Shown: one piece after another, positions 39,638 through 48,298 of the stretch | How positions within the stretch are numbered: position 1 is the first letter of the stretch | Layout: the number at the start of each line of letters is the position of its first letter | Assembly (NCBI RefSeq): GCF_937958065.1 | Contig: NZ_CALFXI010000051.1 | Span: 1 to 64,000, forward strand | Source: an uncultured Steroidobacter sp. | Lineage (GTDB): Bacteria; Pseudomonadota; Gammaproteobacteria; Steroidobacterales; Steroidobacteraceae | Direction: 5' to 3' | DNA: 64,000 bases | The notes under the pieces: model-generated | Seen by the model: the letters and a program-made list of their open reading frames with translations, nothing else | Told to the model about the DNA's origin: nothing | The model's database searches: none | Program-made: the position numbers and the translations under genes

Positions 39638-40714
39638 ATGTCGATCGCAACATTGAACGAAGAGCAACTGTGGAACGCGGTGCAGAGCCGAGACGCCAGC
39701 CGCGACGGCGAGTTCTTCTACGGCGTCATGACCACCGGCGTGTATTGCCGGCCTTCGTGCAATTCACGCCGGCCGTTGCGCAAGAACGTTCGTTTCTTCG
39801 CGACCCCCGAGGCCGCCGAGCGTGCGGGACTGCGACCCTGCAAGCGCTGCCGTCCGACGGGCGCGGCGGCGAACGTGCTGAATCAAGTGGTGCACGAGTT
39901 GGCCCGGCAAATCGACGCTGCGCCCGACAGCAAGCTCAGCCTCGAACAACTCGCGAAGCGTTCCGGCTACAGCCCCTTCCACCTGCAGCGCAGCTTCAAG
40001 GCCATCATGGGCAGCAGCCCGAAGGAATATCAGACGGCGGCGCGCGTTCGCATGCTCAAGCAGGAGCTTCGCAACGAAGCGCCCGTGGCCGAGGCGATCT
40101 ATCAAGCCGGCTTCGGTTCCGGCAGCCGCGTTTACGAGAAGGCGGACGGCCAGCTCGGCATGACACCGAGCGAATATCGCAGTGGCGGCAAGGGCCTCAC
40201 CATTTCCTACGCGAGCGCACCGACGCCGCTGGGATTGATGATGATCGGCGCCACCGATCGCGGCATTTGTTTCCTGCAGTTCGGCGATAGCGATCGAGTG
40301 CTGCTCGATGATCTGCGCCAGCAGTTCCCCGCCGCCACCGTGCAGCCGATGCCGGACAGCTCGCGAACCGAGTTCGAGTCGTGGATTGCCGCGCTCAATC
40401 GACATCTGCGCGGTCTCGAGCCGCGACTGGATCTGCCGCTGGACGTGCGAGGCACCGCGTTCCAATTGATCGTGTGGCGCTACTTGCAGAAGGTGCCGTA
40501 TGGCGAAATCCGATCGTATTCGGAAGTCGCGGCCGGTATCGGCAAGCCCAGTGCTGTACGAGCCGTCGCCAGGGCATGCGCTACCAACTCGGTGGCGTTA
40601 TTGATCCCGTGTCATCGCGTGGTGCGAGGCACCGGCGAATTGGGCGGTTATCGCTGGGGAATGCAGCGCAAGCGAGTGCTGCTCGATACGGAACGGGCGG
40701 CGAGCAAACGGTGA
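39638..40714 (+). CDS. ada: Ada: methyl-DNA sensor/activator and O6-methylguanine-DNA methyltransferase
   Basis: 358 residues, close to E. coli Ada (354). The N-terminal domain takes methyl groups from phosphotriesters (GVYCRPSC, acceptor C37; zinc site completed by PCKRC). An AraC-type helix-turn-helix follows (LEQLAKRSGYSPFHLQRSFK). The C-terminal domain has PCHRVVRG with the suicide Cys C325. ATG 39638 is chosen for its AGAGGAG ribosome site, although the frame is open about 50 residues upstream. It should activate its own transcription after alkylation damage. Confidence 0.95.
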   Translation: MSIATLNEEQLWNAVQSRDASRDGEFFYGVMTTGVYCRPSCNSRRPLRKNVRFFATPEAAERAGLRPCKRCRPTGAAANVLNQVVHELARQIDAAPDSKLSLEQLAKRSGYSPFHLQRSFKAIMGSSPKEYQTAARVRMLKQELRNEAPVAEAIYQAGFGSGSRVYEKADGQLGMTPSEYRSGGKGLTISYASAPTPLGLMMIGATDRGICFLQFGDSDRVLLDDLRQQFPAATVQPMPDSSRTEFESWIAALNRHLRGLEPRLDLPLDVRGTAFQLIVWRYLQKVPYGEIRSYSEVAAGIGKPSAVRAVARACATNSVALLIPCHRVVRGTGELGGYRWGMQRKRVLLDTERAASKR

Positions 40715-40807
40715 GCTGCGGATCACATCTTCAGGCCCCATCCTTGCGCCCCCGCCGCTCGTGCTGATAATGAGCGCGCATGCGACGAGCATGCTGCGGG
40801 AGGCGGT

Positions 40808-41659
40808 ATGTGCCTGGGTTGTTTAGATGATAATGAGCCACCAGCAACGCGACGGGATTTCCTTGCTACGGCGTTGCAGCTGACGGCTGTGTCGGCGCTT
40901 GGCGCCGCGACGGCGGCTGCCGATACGGCGGCCCGCGTCTGGGATATCGAGGGGCGTGGGCTCACCGTCGATAACGCCGGAACGCTGTTGCCCGCATACG
41001 TAGCCGTTCCGATGGGCTCGGACAATCGCACCACCGTCGTCATCCTTCACGACAGTCCGGGCATTTCCAAAGACCTCCAGGAGCTGGCTCGCGAGGTGGC
41101 GCGAACCGGTTACGTCGCACTCGTGATCGATTGCGCTCAGCGCGGCACGGCAAAGATTTCCACGCACCCGGACGCGTTGCTGAGCGAGGCTTTCTGTCGG
41201 GATGTTCAGAGCGATGTGCGCGCAGGCATCGCGACCCTGAATGGCACCCAGCCGGACGCCAACCCAGTCGTGATTCTGGGATTCGGCTCGGCCGGCTACA
41301 CCGCGTTGCGCATGGCCTTGAATGATCCGCTCGGCATAGTGGGCGTGATCACGATGGACACGCCGATCGAATCTGCGGAGAAATCCAGGACCGACCCGCG
41401 TCCGGATCTGATCACGTTGCTGGCGCGGCTGAATGTGCCGGTTCAGTTTCATGCCGGCACCGCCGACCCGACGATCTCTCGCGAACAGCTGAACTGGCTG
41501 GGGCGCTTCGTCGCAGTCGATCCGGAGCGGCGCGAGCTCTATTTATATAGCGGCGCCGGCCCGGATTTTTATCTGTCGTCGTCGCAGAGCTTCGACAAGG
41601 GTTATCAGATGCTGGCGCGCAAGCGCTGGCAAGAGTTTCTTACCGAGCGCTTCAGCTAG
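40808..41659 (+). CDS. Tat-exported dienelactone-hydrolase-like protein, altered active site
   Basis: 283 residues. A twin-arginine signal (TRRDFLATALQL, then ALGAATAAA) follows a short N-terminal segment containing CLGC. The rest is a dienelactone-hydrolase-type alpha/beta fold (VVILHDSPGISKDLQ, VIDCAQRG, IVGVITMDTP). Where the family has the nucleophile Cys in GxCxGG, this protein reads GFGSAGY: the nucleophile is Gly or has shifted to the next Ser. The usual acid and base positions are also unclear. It may be inactive or use a different mechanism. Confidence 0.7.
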   Translation: MCLGCLDDNEPPATRRDFLATALQLTAVSALGAATAAADTAARVWDIEGRGLTVDNAGTLLPAYVAVPMGSDNRTTVVILHDSPGISKDLQELAREVARTGYVALVIDCAQRGTAKISTHPDALLSEAFCRDVQSDVRAGIATLNGTQPDANPVVILGFGSAGYTALRMALNDPLGIVGVITMDTPIESAEKSRTDPRPDLITLLARLNVPVQFHAGTADPTISREQLNWLGRFVAVDPERRELYLYSGAGPDFYLSSSQSFDKGYQMLARKRWQEFLTERFS

Positions 41660-41709
41660 GGTAATTGAATCGACCGATCGGACATCCTGTCACGACGGTC
41701 GTGCTCCAA

Positions 41710-41773
41710 GGAAAAAGCGTGGTTTTTCCACGGAGCTCGCCCGCCTGCGGCGGCGGGGCACATCCCTGTGCCC
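41710..41773. terminator. Hairpins between convergent genes
   Basis: GGAAAAA/TTTTTCC (41710-41716/41723-41729) forms a stem with A/T runs on both strands. A second perfect stem GGGCACA/TGTGCCC with a TCCC loop lies at 41756-41773. Together they probably end transcription from both flanking genes. Confidence 0.5.
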
Positions 41774-41783
41774 AACTGATTCT

Positions 41784-43073
41784 CTAGGGCTGCTTCACGA
41801 CCACACCGTGCTTCATCACGAACACGGGCTGTTCGGTCGCGGCGATGTTGTTCAACACGTTGCCTTTGACGGCGACGATGTCGGCGATCTTGCCCGCTTC
41901 GAGCGTGCCCACCTGGTCGGCAATGCCGAGCAGCTTCGCCGCTTCACGCGTGCCGGAGATCAACGCCGCCGCCGGCTGCATGCCGATGTCCACCAGCAGC
42001 TTGAACTCCTTGGCGTTCATGCCGTGCGGCGACACGCCCGAGTCGGTGCCGAACGCAATCGGCACACCCATTTTCAGCGCCGAGCGGAACATCCGCTCAT
42101 GCTCGTGAAGCGTCGCGCGTGCCTTGGCTGCAATCGCGGGCGGGAACTTGTCGGCCACCTGGTTCACCCACCAGACCGCCAGCCGCGTCGGCACGAGGTA
42201 AGTGCCCTTCGCCTTCATCAGCTTCAGCGTCTCGTCGCTGAGGAAGCTGCCGTGCTCGATGGAATCCACGCCGGCTTCAACGGCCTGCCGGGCAGCGAGA
42301 TCGCCGTGCGCGTGAGCGGCGACTTTCCGCTTCCAGGCATGCGCTTCGGACATGATGGCGTTGAGCTCGTCCGGCGTCAGCTGCGGCACATCCACCGGAT
42401 CGGCTTCCGAGAGCACGCCACCCGATGAGCAGATCTTGATCACGTCGGCGCCCCACTTCAGCTGGTAGCGCACGGCCGCGCGGCACTCGTCGGCGCCATT
42501 GCATACACCGTCCATCACACCCAGAGGCGCGACGCGATCCGGCGGAAACGGCCCCTGATCGCAGTGACCGCCCGTGGAGCCCACCGAGTGAACCGCGGTC
42601 AAAATCGTCGGACCCGGCGTGAGGTTGTTGTTGATCGCGTTACGCAGACCAACGTCGACGAACTCGCCGGCGCCGACGTTACGAACGGTCGTGAAGCCGG
42701 CTTCCAAAGTGCGCTTTGCATACACTGCGGCGTAGAACGACTGTTCGGCGGCGAACCGGTACATCTCCGCGTGGAAGCCCTTGTAGAAGTCGTTATGGCC
42801 TTCGTTGGTGATGTGCGTGTGGGCATCGATGAAGCCCGGCAACAGCGTCGCATCCCCGAGATCGATCACTTTCGCATTGGCCGGCGCCGCCTGTGAGCCG
42901 AGTGCCTTGATCTTGTCGCCCTCGACCAGCACGGCGCCGCCGTTGGTGAGACTGCCCGACTTGCTGTCGAACAGATAAGCCGCCTTCAGCACGATGGGCT
43001 GAGCAGGCTCGGCGGCCTGCGCCGAACCGACCACGGCAGCCAATCCCAACGCCAACTTCACTGCTAAACGCAT
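41784..43073 (-). CDS. Exported metal-dependent amidohydrolase (prolidase-like)
   Basis: 429 residues: a signal peptide (MRLAVKLALGLAAVVGSAQA), then an amidohydrolase TIM barrel with metal motif HTH (DAHTHITNEG), HAHG later, and the catalytic Asp in FGTDSGV. Similar proteins hydrolyse dipeptides such as Xaa-Pro or Xaa-Arg/Lys. ATG 43073 has GGAGG upstream. Given the peptide-use genes elsewhere in the window, a dipeptidase role is likely, but the substrate is a guess. Confidence 0.85.
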   Translation of the reverse strand: MRLAVKLALGLAAVVGSAQAAEPAQPIVLKAAYLFDSKSGSLTNGGAVLVEGDKIKALGSQAAPANAKVIDLGDATLLPGFIDAHTHITNEGHNDFYKGFHAEMYRFAAEQSFYAAVYAKRTLEAGFTTVRNVGAGEFVDVGLRNAINNNLTPGPTILTAVHSVGSTGGHCDQGPFPPDRVAPLGVMDGVCNGADECRAAVRYQLKWGADVIKICSSGGVLSEADPVDVPQLTPDELNAIMSEAHAWKRKVAAHAHGDLAARQAVEAGVDSIEHGSFLSDETLKLMKAKGTYLVPTRLAVWWVNQVADKFPPAIAAKARATLHEHERMFRSALKMGVPIAFGTDSGVSPHGMNAKEFKLLVDIGMQPAAALISGTREAAKLLGIADQVGTLEAGKIADIVAVKGNVLNNIAATEQPVFVMKHGVVVKQP

Positions 43074-43226
43074 CGCGTCCTCCGAAACTTGCTGGTGCGG
43101 CACGATACCCCGTCACGATTCAAAGGAAAACAGGAGCTGCATTTCTCGGCGAAGGCTTAATTAGTTGGCGTCTTTTGCCAGTCCAGCGCTCGTACTGTGT
43201 TGCTCACCGACCCAGTGGAGACTGCA

Positions 43227-43520
43227 ATGGATAGCAAACGCATGAGCTCGATGGCGCCTCTGCGCGCCATGCAACGCGGCCAGGGAATGAGCGAGTACAT
43301 TATCATCACTGCGCTCGTGGCAGTGGCCGGCATCGGCCTGTTCGCCGCCTTCGGCGATGTGCTGCAAAACCAGTTGGCGGGCATGAGCCGCGAGATGGCC
43401 GGCCAATCGGGGGCGCAAGACATCAGCGACGCGCAGGCCTCGGCGACCACGGCTCAGAACCGCGCGGCCCAGGCGGACAGCCTGTCGACCTATAACCAGC
43501 AAACCAATGCGGCCCAGTAA
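43227..43520 (+). CDS. Pilin-like protein, first gene of the Tad locus
   Basis: 97 residues. RGQGMSEYIIITALVAVAGIGLFAAF is a type IVb prepilin-like leader and hydrophobic segment: a Gly then Met cleavage context, a Glu three residues into the mature part, and a 20-residue helix. The tail is Ala/Gln/Ser-rich. It is larger than typical Flp pilins (50-60) and may be the major pilin or a pseudopilin. ATG 43227 has GTGGAG upstream; it overlaps the next gene by 14 bases. Confidence 0.7.
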   Translation: MDSKRMSSMAPLRAMQRGQGMSEYIIITALVAVAGIGLFAAFGDVLQNQLAGMSREMAGQSGAQDISDAQASATTAQNRAAQADSLSTYNQQTNAAQ

Positions 43521-44715
43521 TCGGCATCGCGGGCAGATCGCGCCGGTCGCCCTGTTCGGTGTGCTCATCAGCAGCTCGGTGCTCGTGGTGATGTTCAACA
43601 CCGGACAAAAGGTCACGGAGCGATCGCAGGTCGCCAACGCCGCGGATGCCGCGGCGTATAGCGGCGCGGTGTGGACCGCACGCCATCTCAATTTCATCGC
43701 CTACGCGAATCGAGCCATGATTGCCAATCACGTCGCTGTCGGGCACTTCGTCTCGTATGTGAGTTGGGTGCGCTATATCGACGATTCGATCGAGTCGATC
43801 GATCGCGTCACCCAGTGGATTCCCTATGTCGGCCAGTACGTCGACCTGGCCGAGCAGATTGCCGCTCAGGTTCGTCACGCGACCGAGCAATCGGCCGAAA
43901 TCGCGATTCCCGCGATCGATGCCTGGAACGCAAACATTCGCGCGGCACAGGCGGAAGCGCATGTTTCGCTCGCCTTCCGCAATGTACAAAGTCTGATGGA
44001 TCAGACCGGTCGCAGTTACGACCCGGACATCCGCATCAATGATGGCGATGCTCTTTCGCGCATGCCGGAAGAGTTGCACGCACTGCTCGAAGCACAGCTG
44101 ATGACGCAGTCGGCAGCCGTGCCTGCTTTCATCCAGCGCTACACGACGAGCCGCGATCGCAACTCGATGCAGCAGCTCGTGAATGCCAGTCTGCGCGGCA
44201 ATTCGGACCTGCAACGTTGGATTCTCGGGGAGCGAGGTTGGCGGGAGAACCTGCTGGCGGCTCAGTTGCGCAAGCGCGGAGCAACCTCTACGAGCCAGAA
44301 CGAGAGCGGCGCGGACTGGCGTGCCGAAGATCAGCTCCAGGTGCGCACGCGTGGAGTATTCGGGTGGCATCGCTGGCGGCGTATCGGCGATCGAGTCAGC
44401 ACGGCCAACGCTCGAGAATTCGCCTCGGACTATTCCGGAGTGCCGGCCTACTACAACGTTTCTGAATCCCCCGGCGACGCATCGCTTCGTATCGCCGCGA
44501 TCGCGACCAAAGCTCAGGCGAGCGTCGCAAGCGCCGATCTGCTGGGCATGACTGCGGCAGTTCAGCCATTGGCCGTCGCCGCTATTGCTCGCGTCGAGTT
44601 TCGACGGCCGCGCGGTTCCGCATTCGTGTCCTTGGGCGAGCGCAGGCACGAGTACGCGAATCTGTTCAACCCGTTCTGGGAAGCGAAGCTCGCGCCCGTC
44701 ACCTGGAGCTTCTGA
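43507..44715 (+). CDS. TadG-like pilus assembly protein
   Basis: 402 residues. The N-terminus HRGQIAPVALFGVLISSSVLVVMF resembles the TadE/TadG leader-plus-helix, followed by QVANAADAAAYSGAVWTARHLNF, a Tad-G-like block. The remaining 330 residues are predicted to be extracytoplasmic, with helical stretches and no recognisable domain. It overlaps the pilin gene and is followed by the TadE-like gene after two bases. Confidence 0.7.
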   Translation: MRPSNRHRGQIAPVALFGVLISSSVLVVMFNTGQKVTERSQVANAADAAAYSGAVWTARHLNFIAYANRAMIANHVAVGHFVSYVSWVRYIDDSIESIDRVTQWIPYVGQYVDLAEQIAAQVRHATEQSAEIAIPAIDAWNANIRAAQAEAHVSLAFRNVQSLMDQTGRSYDPDIRINDGDALSRMPEELHALLEAQLMTQSAAVPAFIQRYTTSRDRNSMQQLVNASLRGNSDLQRWILGERGWRENLLAAQLRKRGATSTSQNESGADWRAEDQLQVRTRGVFGWHRWRRIGDRVSTANAREFASDYSGVPAYYNVSESPGDASLRIAAIATKAQASVASADLLGMTAAVQPLAVAAIARVEFRRPRGSAFVSLGERRHEYANLFNPFWEAKLAPVTWSF

Positions 44716-44717
44716 TC

Positions 44718-45515
44718 ATGCAATCCACGAATCGCGGCAACGCCATGATCGAAACCATCGTCGCGTTGGCGGTGCTCTCACCGTTCCTCGGTTGCATCGC
44801 GCTGCTCGGCAAGCAACTGGACCTGAAACACAAGGGCTTCGATGCGCTTCGGTATTCGGTGTGGGAACGCACTGTTTGGACCGACGGCGCGAAGTCGGAT
44901 GCGGAGGTCCGGATGGAAGCGCTAGATCGTGCGTTCGGTGATCCCAGCGCGGGCGTGACGGCTATCGATTCGCTGCACTCCGAAGGCGTCTCGCAGAATC
45001 CACTCTGGCGACATTACCGACAGTCCTTGCTGACCCCGCCCGTCGAGCGCTCGATCTCTTTTCAAACATCGGACGGCGCAGCCCCCGTCGACGCGGGCTA
45101 CGCGCTGATGCGTGGACTGGCGCACGGCGCCGGGCCGGTCGGAGTCGCGGCCAACGCATTACGAATGGACGATCTCAACCTGAATCGCCGCTCTTTCGTG
45201 AGTGCGACGATTGAAGCAAACGTTCGTCCGCTGCTCGCGCATCGTGACTTGCCGCTGACACAGCGTGCCACCGGCGCACTGTTGAGCGACACCTGGTCGC
45301 CCCGAGACGAGAACGAGTTCGGCCGCAGGGTGGATGGCATCACGGCGAACGAGTTGATCGATGATCTCGAATCTCCGGCACGCGTCATTGCGATGCAGGC
45401 ACTCACCAAGGGCGGCCCGCTGTATGGCGAAGGTCAATACGGCTGGGATCCTCAACTGCGTCCGCGTTCGAACGCTTTACCCGCTGCGTATGTCGTCGAG
45501 CGCGAAGGTGAGTGA
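44718..45515 (+). CDS. TadE-like pseudopilin
   Basis: 265 residues. NRGNAMIETIVALAVLSPFLGCIALLGKQ is a TadE-type prepilin-like signal (Gly-Asn-Ala then Met-Ile-Glu, with the key Glu) and a membrane helix. The rest has no family I recognise. It is in a tight series with its neighbours (gaps of 2 and 3 bases). Confidence 0.65.
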   Translation: MQSTNRGNAMIETIVALAVLSPFLGCIALLGKQLDLKHKGFDALRYSVWERTVWTDGAKSDAEVRMEALDRAFGDPSAGVTAIDSLHSEGVSQNPLWRHYRQSLLTPPVERSISFQTSDGAAPVDAGYALMRGLAHGAGPVGVAANALRMDDLNLNRRSFVSATIEANVRPLLAHRDLPLTQRATGALLSDTWSPRDENEFGRRVDGITANELIDDLESPARVIAMQALTKGGPLYGEGQYGWDPQLRPRSNALPAAYVVEREGE

Positions 45516-45518
45516 GTC

Positions 45519-46217
45519 ATGTTGAGCACGCCTACGATCCGAATCGCCGCGGTGCTGCTGCTGTCGCTGGTGCTGCCGGCGAATGCCGATCGCCTGCATT
45601 TGCCTGATCTCGCGGCCCCGCCCCAGGGCTCGGCGCAGTGGCTTGCTCGCAGCATGCGGATGAACGGCCTGCCGATGACATTGAAGGCGTTCGAGTCCCG
45701 ATTGTCACCGGACGCGGTGCTCGCGTACTACGAGTCGGAAATTAAAACTTCGGGCAGTCATGACGTGCGTCATTCGATGCGCTCGCCGTGGCACGTGCTG
45801 ATGGCCAGGTCGCGCGATCATTTCATCACTGTGCACGCTCGTTCGATTTCGTCGGGTAGCGAGGGAACGATTCTGGTCAGTCCGGCGCTCGATCCTGCCG
45901 CGCTCAAATTACGAACGGATTTTCCCCGGCCGCCGACCGCACGAGTCGTCAATCTGCAGCAGTACGACGATGCTGGAATGCGGTCGGAGCACATCAGTTT
46001 CGCTAGCGAACGCGCGCCCTTCACGGAGGCGCAGGCCTTCTCTCAGGCATTGATCGCCAGCGGCTGGACCATTCTGAACACGCGCCCTACACAGGAGAGC
46101 CATCGGGGCTTCGTGCTCGAAGCACAGCGTCAGGCAGAGCACGCACTGCTCGTCATCATGCCCGACGCGGCTCGCCCCGCAGCCACCGCCATCGTCGTGA
46201 CTTGGAAGAAATCATGA
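45519..46217 (+). CDS. Exported protein of unknown function in the Tad locus
   Basis: 232 residues with a signal peptide (AAVLLLSLVLPANA). It is predicted to be periplasmic, with two similar-looking alpha/beta halves (residues 40-120 and 135-230, each with an F-x-x-A-L/V-x-x-Y/W pattern). No family is recognised. Its stop overlaps the ATG of the tiny pilin-like gene by four bases (ATGA), implying coupled translation. Confidence 0.6.
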   Translation: MLSTPTIRIAAVLLLSLVLPANADRLHLPDLAAPPQGSAQWLARSMRMNGLPMTLKAFESRLSPDAVLAYYESEIKTSGSHDVRHSMRSPWHVLMARSRDHFITVHARSISSGSEGTILVSPALDPAALKLRTDFPRPPTARVVNLQQYDDAGMRSEHISFASERAPFTEAQAFSQALIASGWTILNTRPTQESHRGFVLEAQRQAEHALLVIMPDAARPAATAIVVTWKKS

Positions 46218-46369
46218 GCTGGCGGTGTAGGCAGCGCGGCTGGGGCACGGCCGAATACATCGCGATCCTCGCTGGATTGATGGTGGTCTGGCGAAGCTCG
46301 CAGGCGGTCTTGGAGCTGCTGGTCGAGCATCACGATGAGTTCTCCTGGGCCCTGATGATTCCGTTCTGA
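46214..46369 (+). CDS. 51-residue Flp-pilin-like protein
   Basis: A very short gene: MSWRCRQRGWGTAEYIAILA, then GLMVVWR and a polar, acidic end (VEHHDEFSWALMIPF). The G-TAEY context with Glu and the following hydrophobic run match Flp-type prepilins (usually G-xxxEY), and the size fits Flp pilins. Its ATG overlaps the stop of the preceding gene, and it precedes cpaB by 25 bases. The hydrophobic run is short and contains Trp-Arg, so it may be a minor component. Confidence 0.6.
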   Translation: MSWRCRQRGWGTAEYIAILAGLMVVWRSSQAVLELLVEHHDEFSWALMIPF

Positions 46370-46394
46370 CTCTCGAACGCTCAAGGAACGAGCA

Positions 46395-47192
46395 ATGAAA
46401 GGCATCTGGATCACCACACTCATGCTGGGCGGTGCGCTCGCGGCCGGCGGGGGCGCCGCGTACTTCGTCAAAGGCTATATCAGCAGCGAAGTGCAGGCGG
46501 AGCGCGAGCAACTCCAGAGGCAGTACCGGCTCATAAACGTCGTCGTTGCGAAGACGAACCTGCCACCCGGCACGGTACTCTCGAGCCAGACAGTCGCGGT
46601 TCGCGAAGTACCAACTACGTTTCTGCACGCCGAGGCAGTGCGTTCGGATCAGTGGGCAGAGTTTGCTGGGCGAGTCCTGTCGCGCGCCGTTCAAAGCGGC
46701 GAAACGATTCTCGCCTCGCACCTCGCTCAAGGCGCTGGCGCTGGTTTCTCGGCGCAATTGCCAGAGGGCATGCGAGCGCTGACCTTTCCCGTCGATGAAC
46801 AGGCGTCGATCGCGGGAATGCTCGCGCCGGGTGATCGCATCGATCTGCTCTTCACGACGGCGGCCGCGAACGACAGTGTCACTGTGCCGTTGCTGTTCGC
46901 GGTGCCCGTCATTGCAACGGGGCTGCGAACACGAGCCAACGAGCATTCGCTGCCGGATCGATTGCAGCCGGGCCCGTTCCGAACCATCACAGTCGCCGTG
47001 AGCCCTGCGGACGCCGCGAAGATCACACTCGCGCAAGAGGCCGGAAGAGTTACGGTAGCCCTGCGCCAACCCCACGATGAAACGATCACACGCATCGCTC
47101 ACGTCACCAAAACGAGCCTGTTGAGGGGCGACGCTCCGAGTGCATCGATACGGCCGCGTCTGCGCGTTCAAGTCATCCTCGGCGGGGTTTGA
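46395..47192 (+). CDS. cpaB: Flp pilus assembly protein CpaB (RcpC)
   Basis: 265 residues: an N-terminal helix (8-28) and an SAF domain (NVVVAKTNLPPGTVLSSQTVAVREVP) followed by the RcpC-like region (FPVDEQASIAGMLAPGDRIDLLFT). CpaB sits in the periplasm and is thought to stabilise the secretin. It lies four bases before the secretin gene. Confidence 0.88.
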   Translation: MKGIWITTLMLGGALAAGGGAAYFVKGYISSEVQAEREQLQRQYRLINVVVAKTNLPPGTVLSSQTVAVREVPTTFLHAEAVRSDQWAEFAGRVLSRAVQSGETILASHLAQGAGAGFSAQLPEGMRALTFPVDEQASIAGMLAPGDRIDLLFTTAAANDSVTVPLLFAVPVIATGLRTRANEHSLPDRLQPGPFRTITVAVSPADAAKITLAQEAGRVTVALRQPHDETITRIAHVTKTSLLRGDAPSASIRPRLRVQVILGGV

Positions 47193-47195
47193 ATC

Positions 47196-48257
47196 ATGAG
47201 TGCCAGCATTTCATTCGGTGCGTGGCTGATGAGCGCGCTGATGCTCGCCACCCCGGCGACGGATGCGCTTCAACAAGCGCCAGTGTCAGTGCTCTCGGTG
47301 CCGGTGGGCCAGAGTTTGCTGATTCGCTCGCCCGGCGCCAAACGAGTCTCGGCGGGCGATGGCTCGACCATCGACATCAAAGTGCTCGACGACACCCAGG
47401 AGATTCTGGTGCTGGGACGTAAAGCGGGCACGACGGATTTGCGCATCTGGTCGCGTGACGGCTCCAGTGTGGCCTACCTCGTGCAAGTGCTCGGCATCGT
47501 CGATCCGATCGCGACCCCGGGGCCGACGCTGCAAGCCGAGACCACGATTCTCATCAAGGCCAAGCTCATCGAGGTTCGCAAATCGGCGCTCCGCGAATTC
47601 GGCGTCGATTGGGCCGATGTCGCCGCGGGCCCCGTGTTCAGCACCGATAACGGCGTGAACGTGACTTCGAGCCTGGATTCGGTCATCCACCTGCTCACCA
47701 CTCGCGGCGATGCGCGTCTGCTCGCAGAACCAACTTTGACGTGTATCAGCGGCGGCCAGGCCGATTTCGTCGTGGGTGGCGAAGTGCCGATTCCGGTTCA
47801 GAACCAGGATGGCGCGCTCAACGTCGTGTTCAAGCAGTTCGGCATCCTGCTCAACGTCGAGCCGCGTGCCAACGAGGCCGGCTTGATCCGCACCAAGGTC
47901 GGCGTCGAGGTCAGCAGCGTCGACAAGGCCAATACCGTGCTCGGCATTCCCGGCTTTGCGACTCGCAAGACAAACACGGAAATGAACGTGCATTCGGGCG
48001 CACCGATGATCGTCGCGGGTCTGTTCAGCGCCGACGATGCCAAGAACGTTGCGAAAGTTCCGGGACTCGGTGCGTTGCCCGTCATCGGCGAGTTGTTCAA
48101 GTCGCGACAGTTTCGACGTGGCGAGACAGAGCTCGTCGTGCTGGTCACGCCGGAAATCATTGGCGCTGATTCGACGGCGATTGGCGAAGGCGTGCAACGT
48201 TTCGATCGGCTCAAGCGCGAGTCGGACGAGGCGCTCGAGCCACGGTTGAAAGACTAG
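47196..48257 (+). CDS. cpaC: Tad secretin CpaC (RcpA)
   Basis: 353 residues: a signal peptide, a pilus-type N0-like domain (about 30-105, VPVGQSLLIRSPGAKRVSAGDGS) and a secretin domain with the typical VGGEVPIPV...FKQFGILLNVEP and ETELVVLVTPEI motifs. It forms the outer-membrane channel. It is shorter than most CpaC/RcpA proteins (400-500), with little between the N-domain and the secretin. Confidence 0.9.
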   Translation: MSASISFGAWLMSALMLATPATDALQQAPVSVLSVPVGQSLLIRSPGAKRVSAGDGSTIDIKVLDDTQEILVLGRKAGTTDLRIWSRDGSSVAYLVQVLGIVDPIATPGPTLQAETTILIKAKLIEVRKSALREFGVDWADVAAGPVFSTDNGVNVTSSLDSVIHLLTTRGDARLLAEPTLTCISGGQADFVVGGEVPIPVQNQDGALNVVFKQFGILLNVEPRANEAGLIRTKVGVEVSSVDKANTVLGIPGFATRKTNTEMNVHSGAPMIVAGLFSADDAKNVAKVPGLGALPVIGELFKSRQFRRGETELVVLVTPEIIGADSTAIGEGVQRFDRLKRESDEALEPRLKD

Positions 48258-48282
48258 CGCCACAGCGCAAGGAAACGAGAGC

Positions 48283-48298
48283 GTCACATGGATGTGAC
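48283..48298. promoter_or_regulatory. Inverted repeat around the toxin start codon
   Basis: GTCACAT-GG-ATGTGAC, a perfect 7+2+7 repeat, contains the ATG (48288) of the TadE-toxin gene. Folding would be strained by the small centre, but it could be an operator or could reduce initiation. A similar ACAT-GG-ATGT core occurs in the palindrome at 905-926. Confidence 0.35.
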
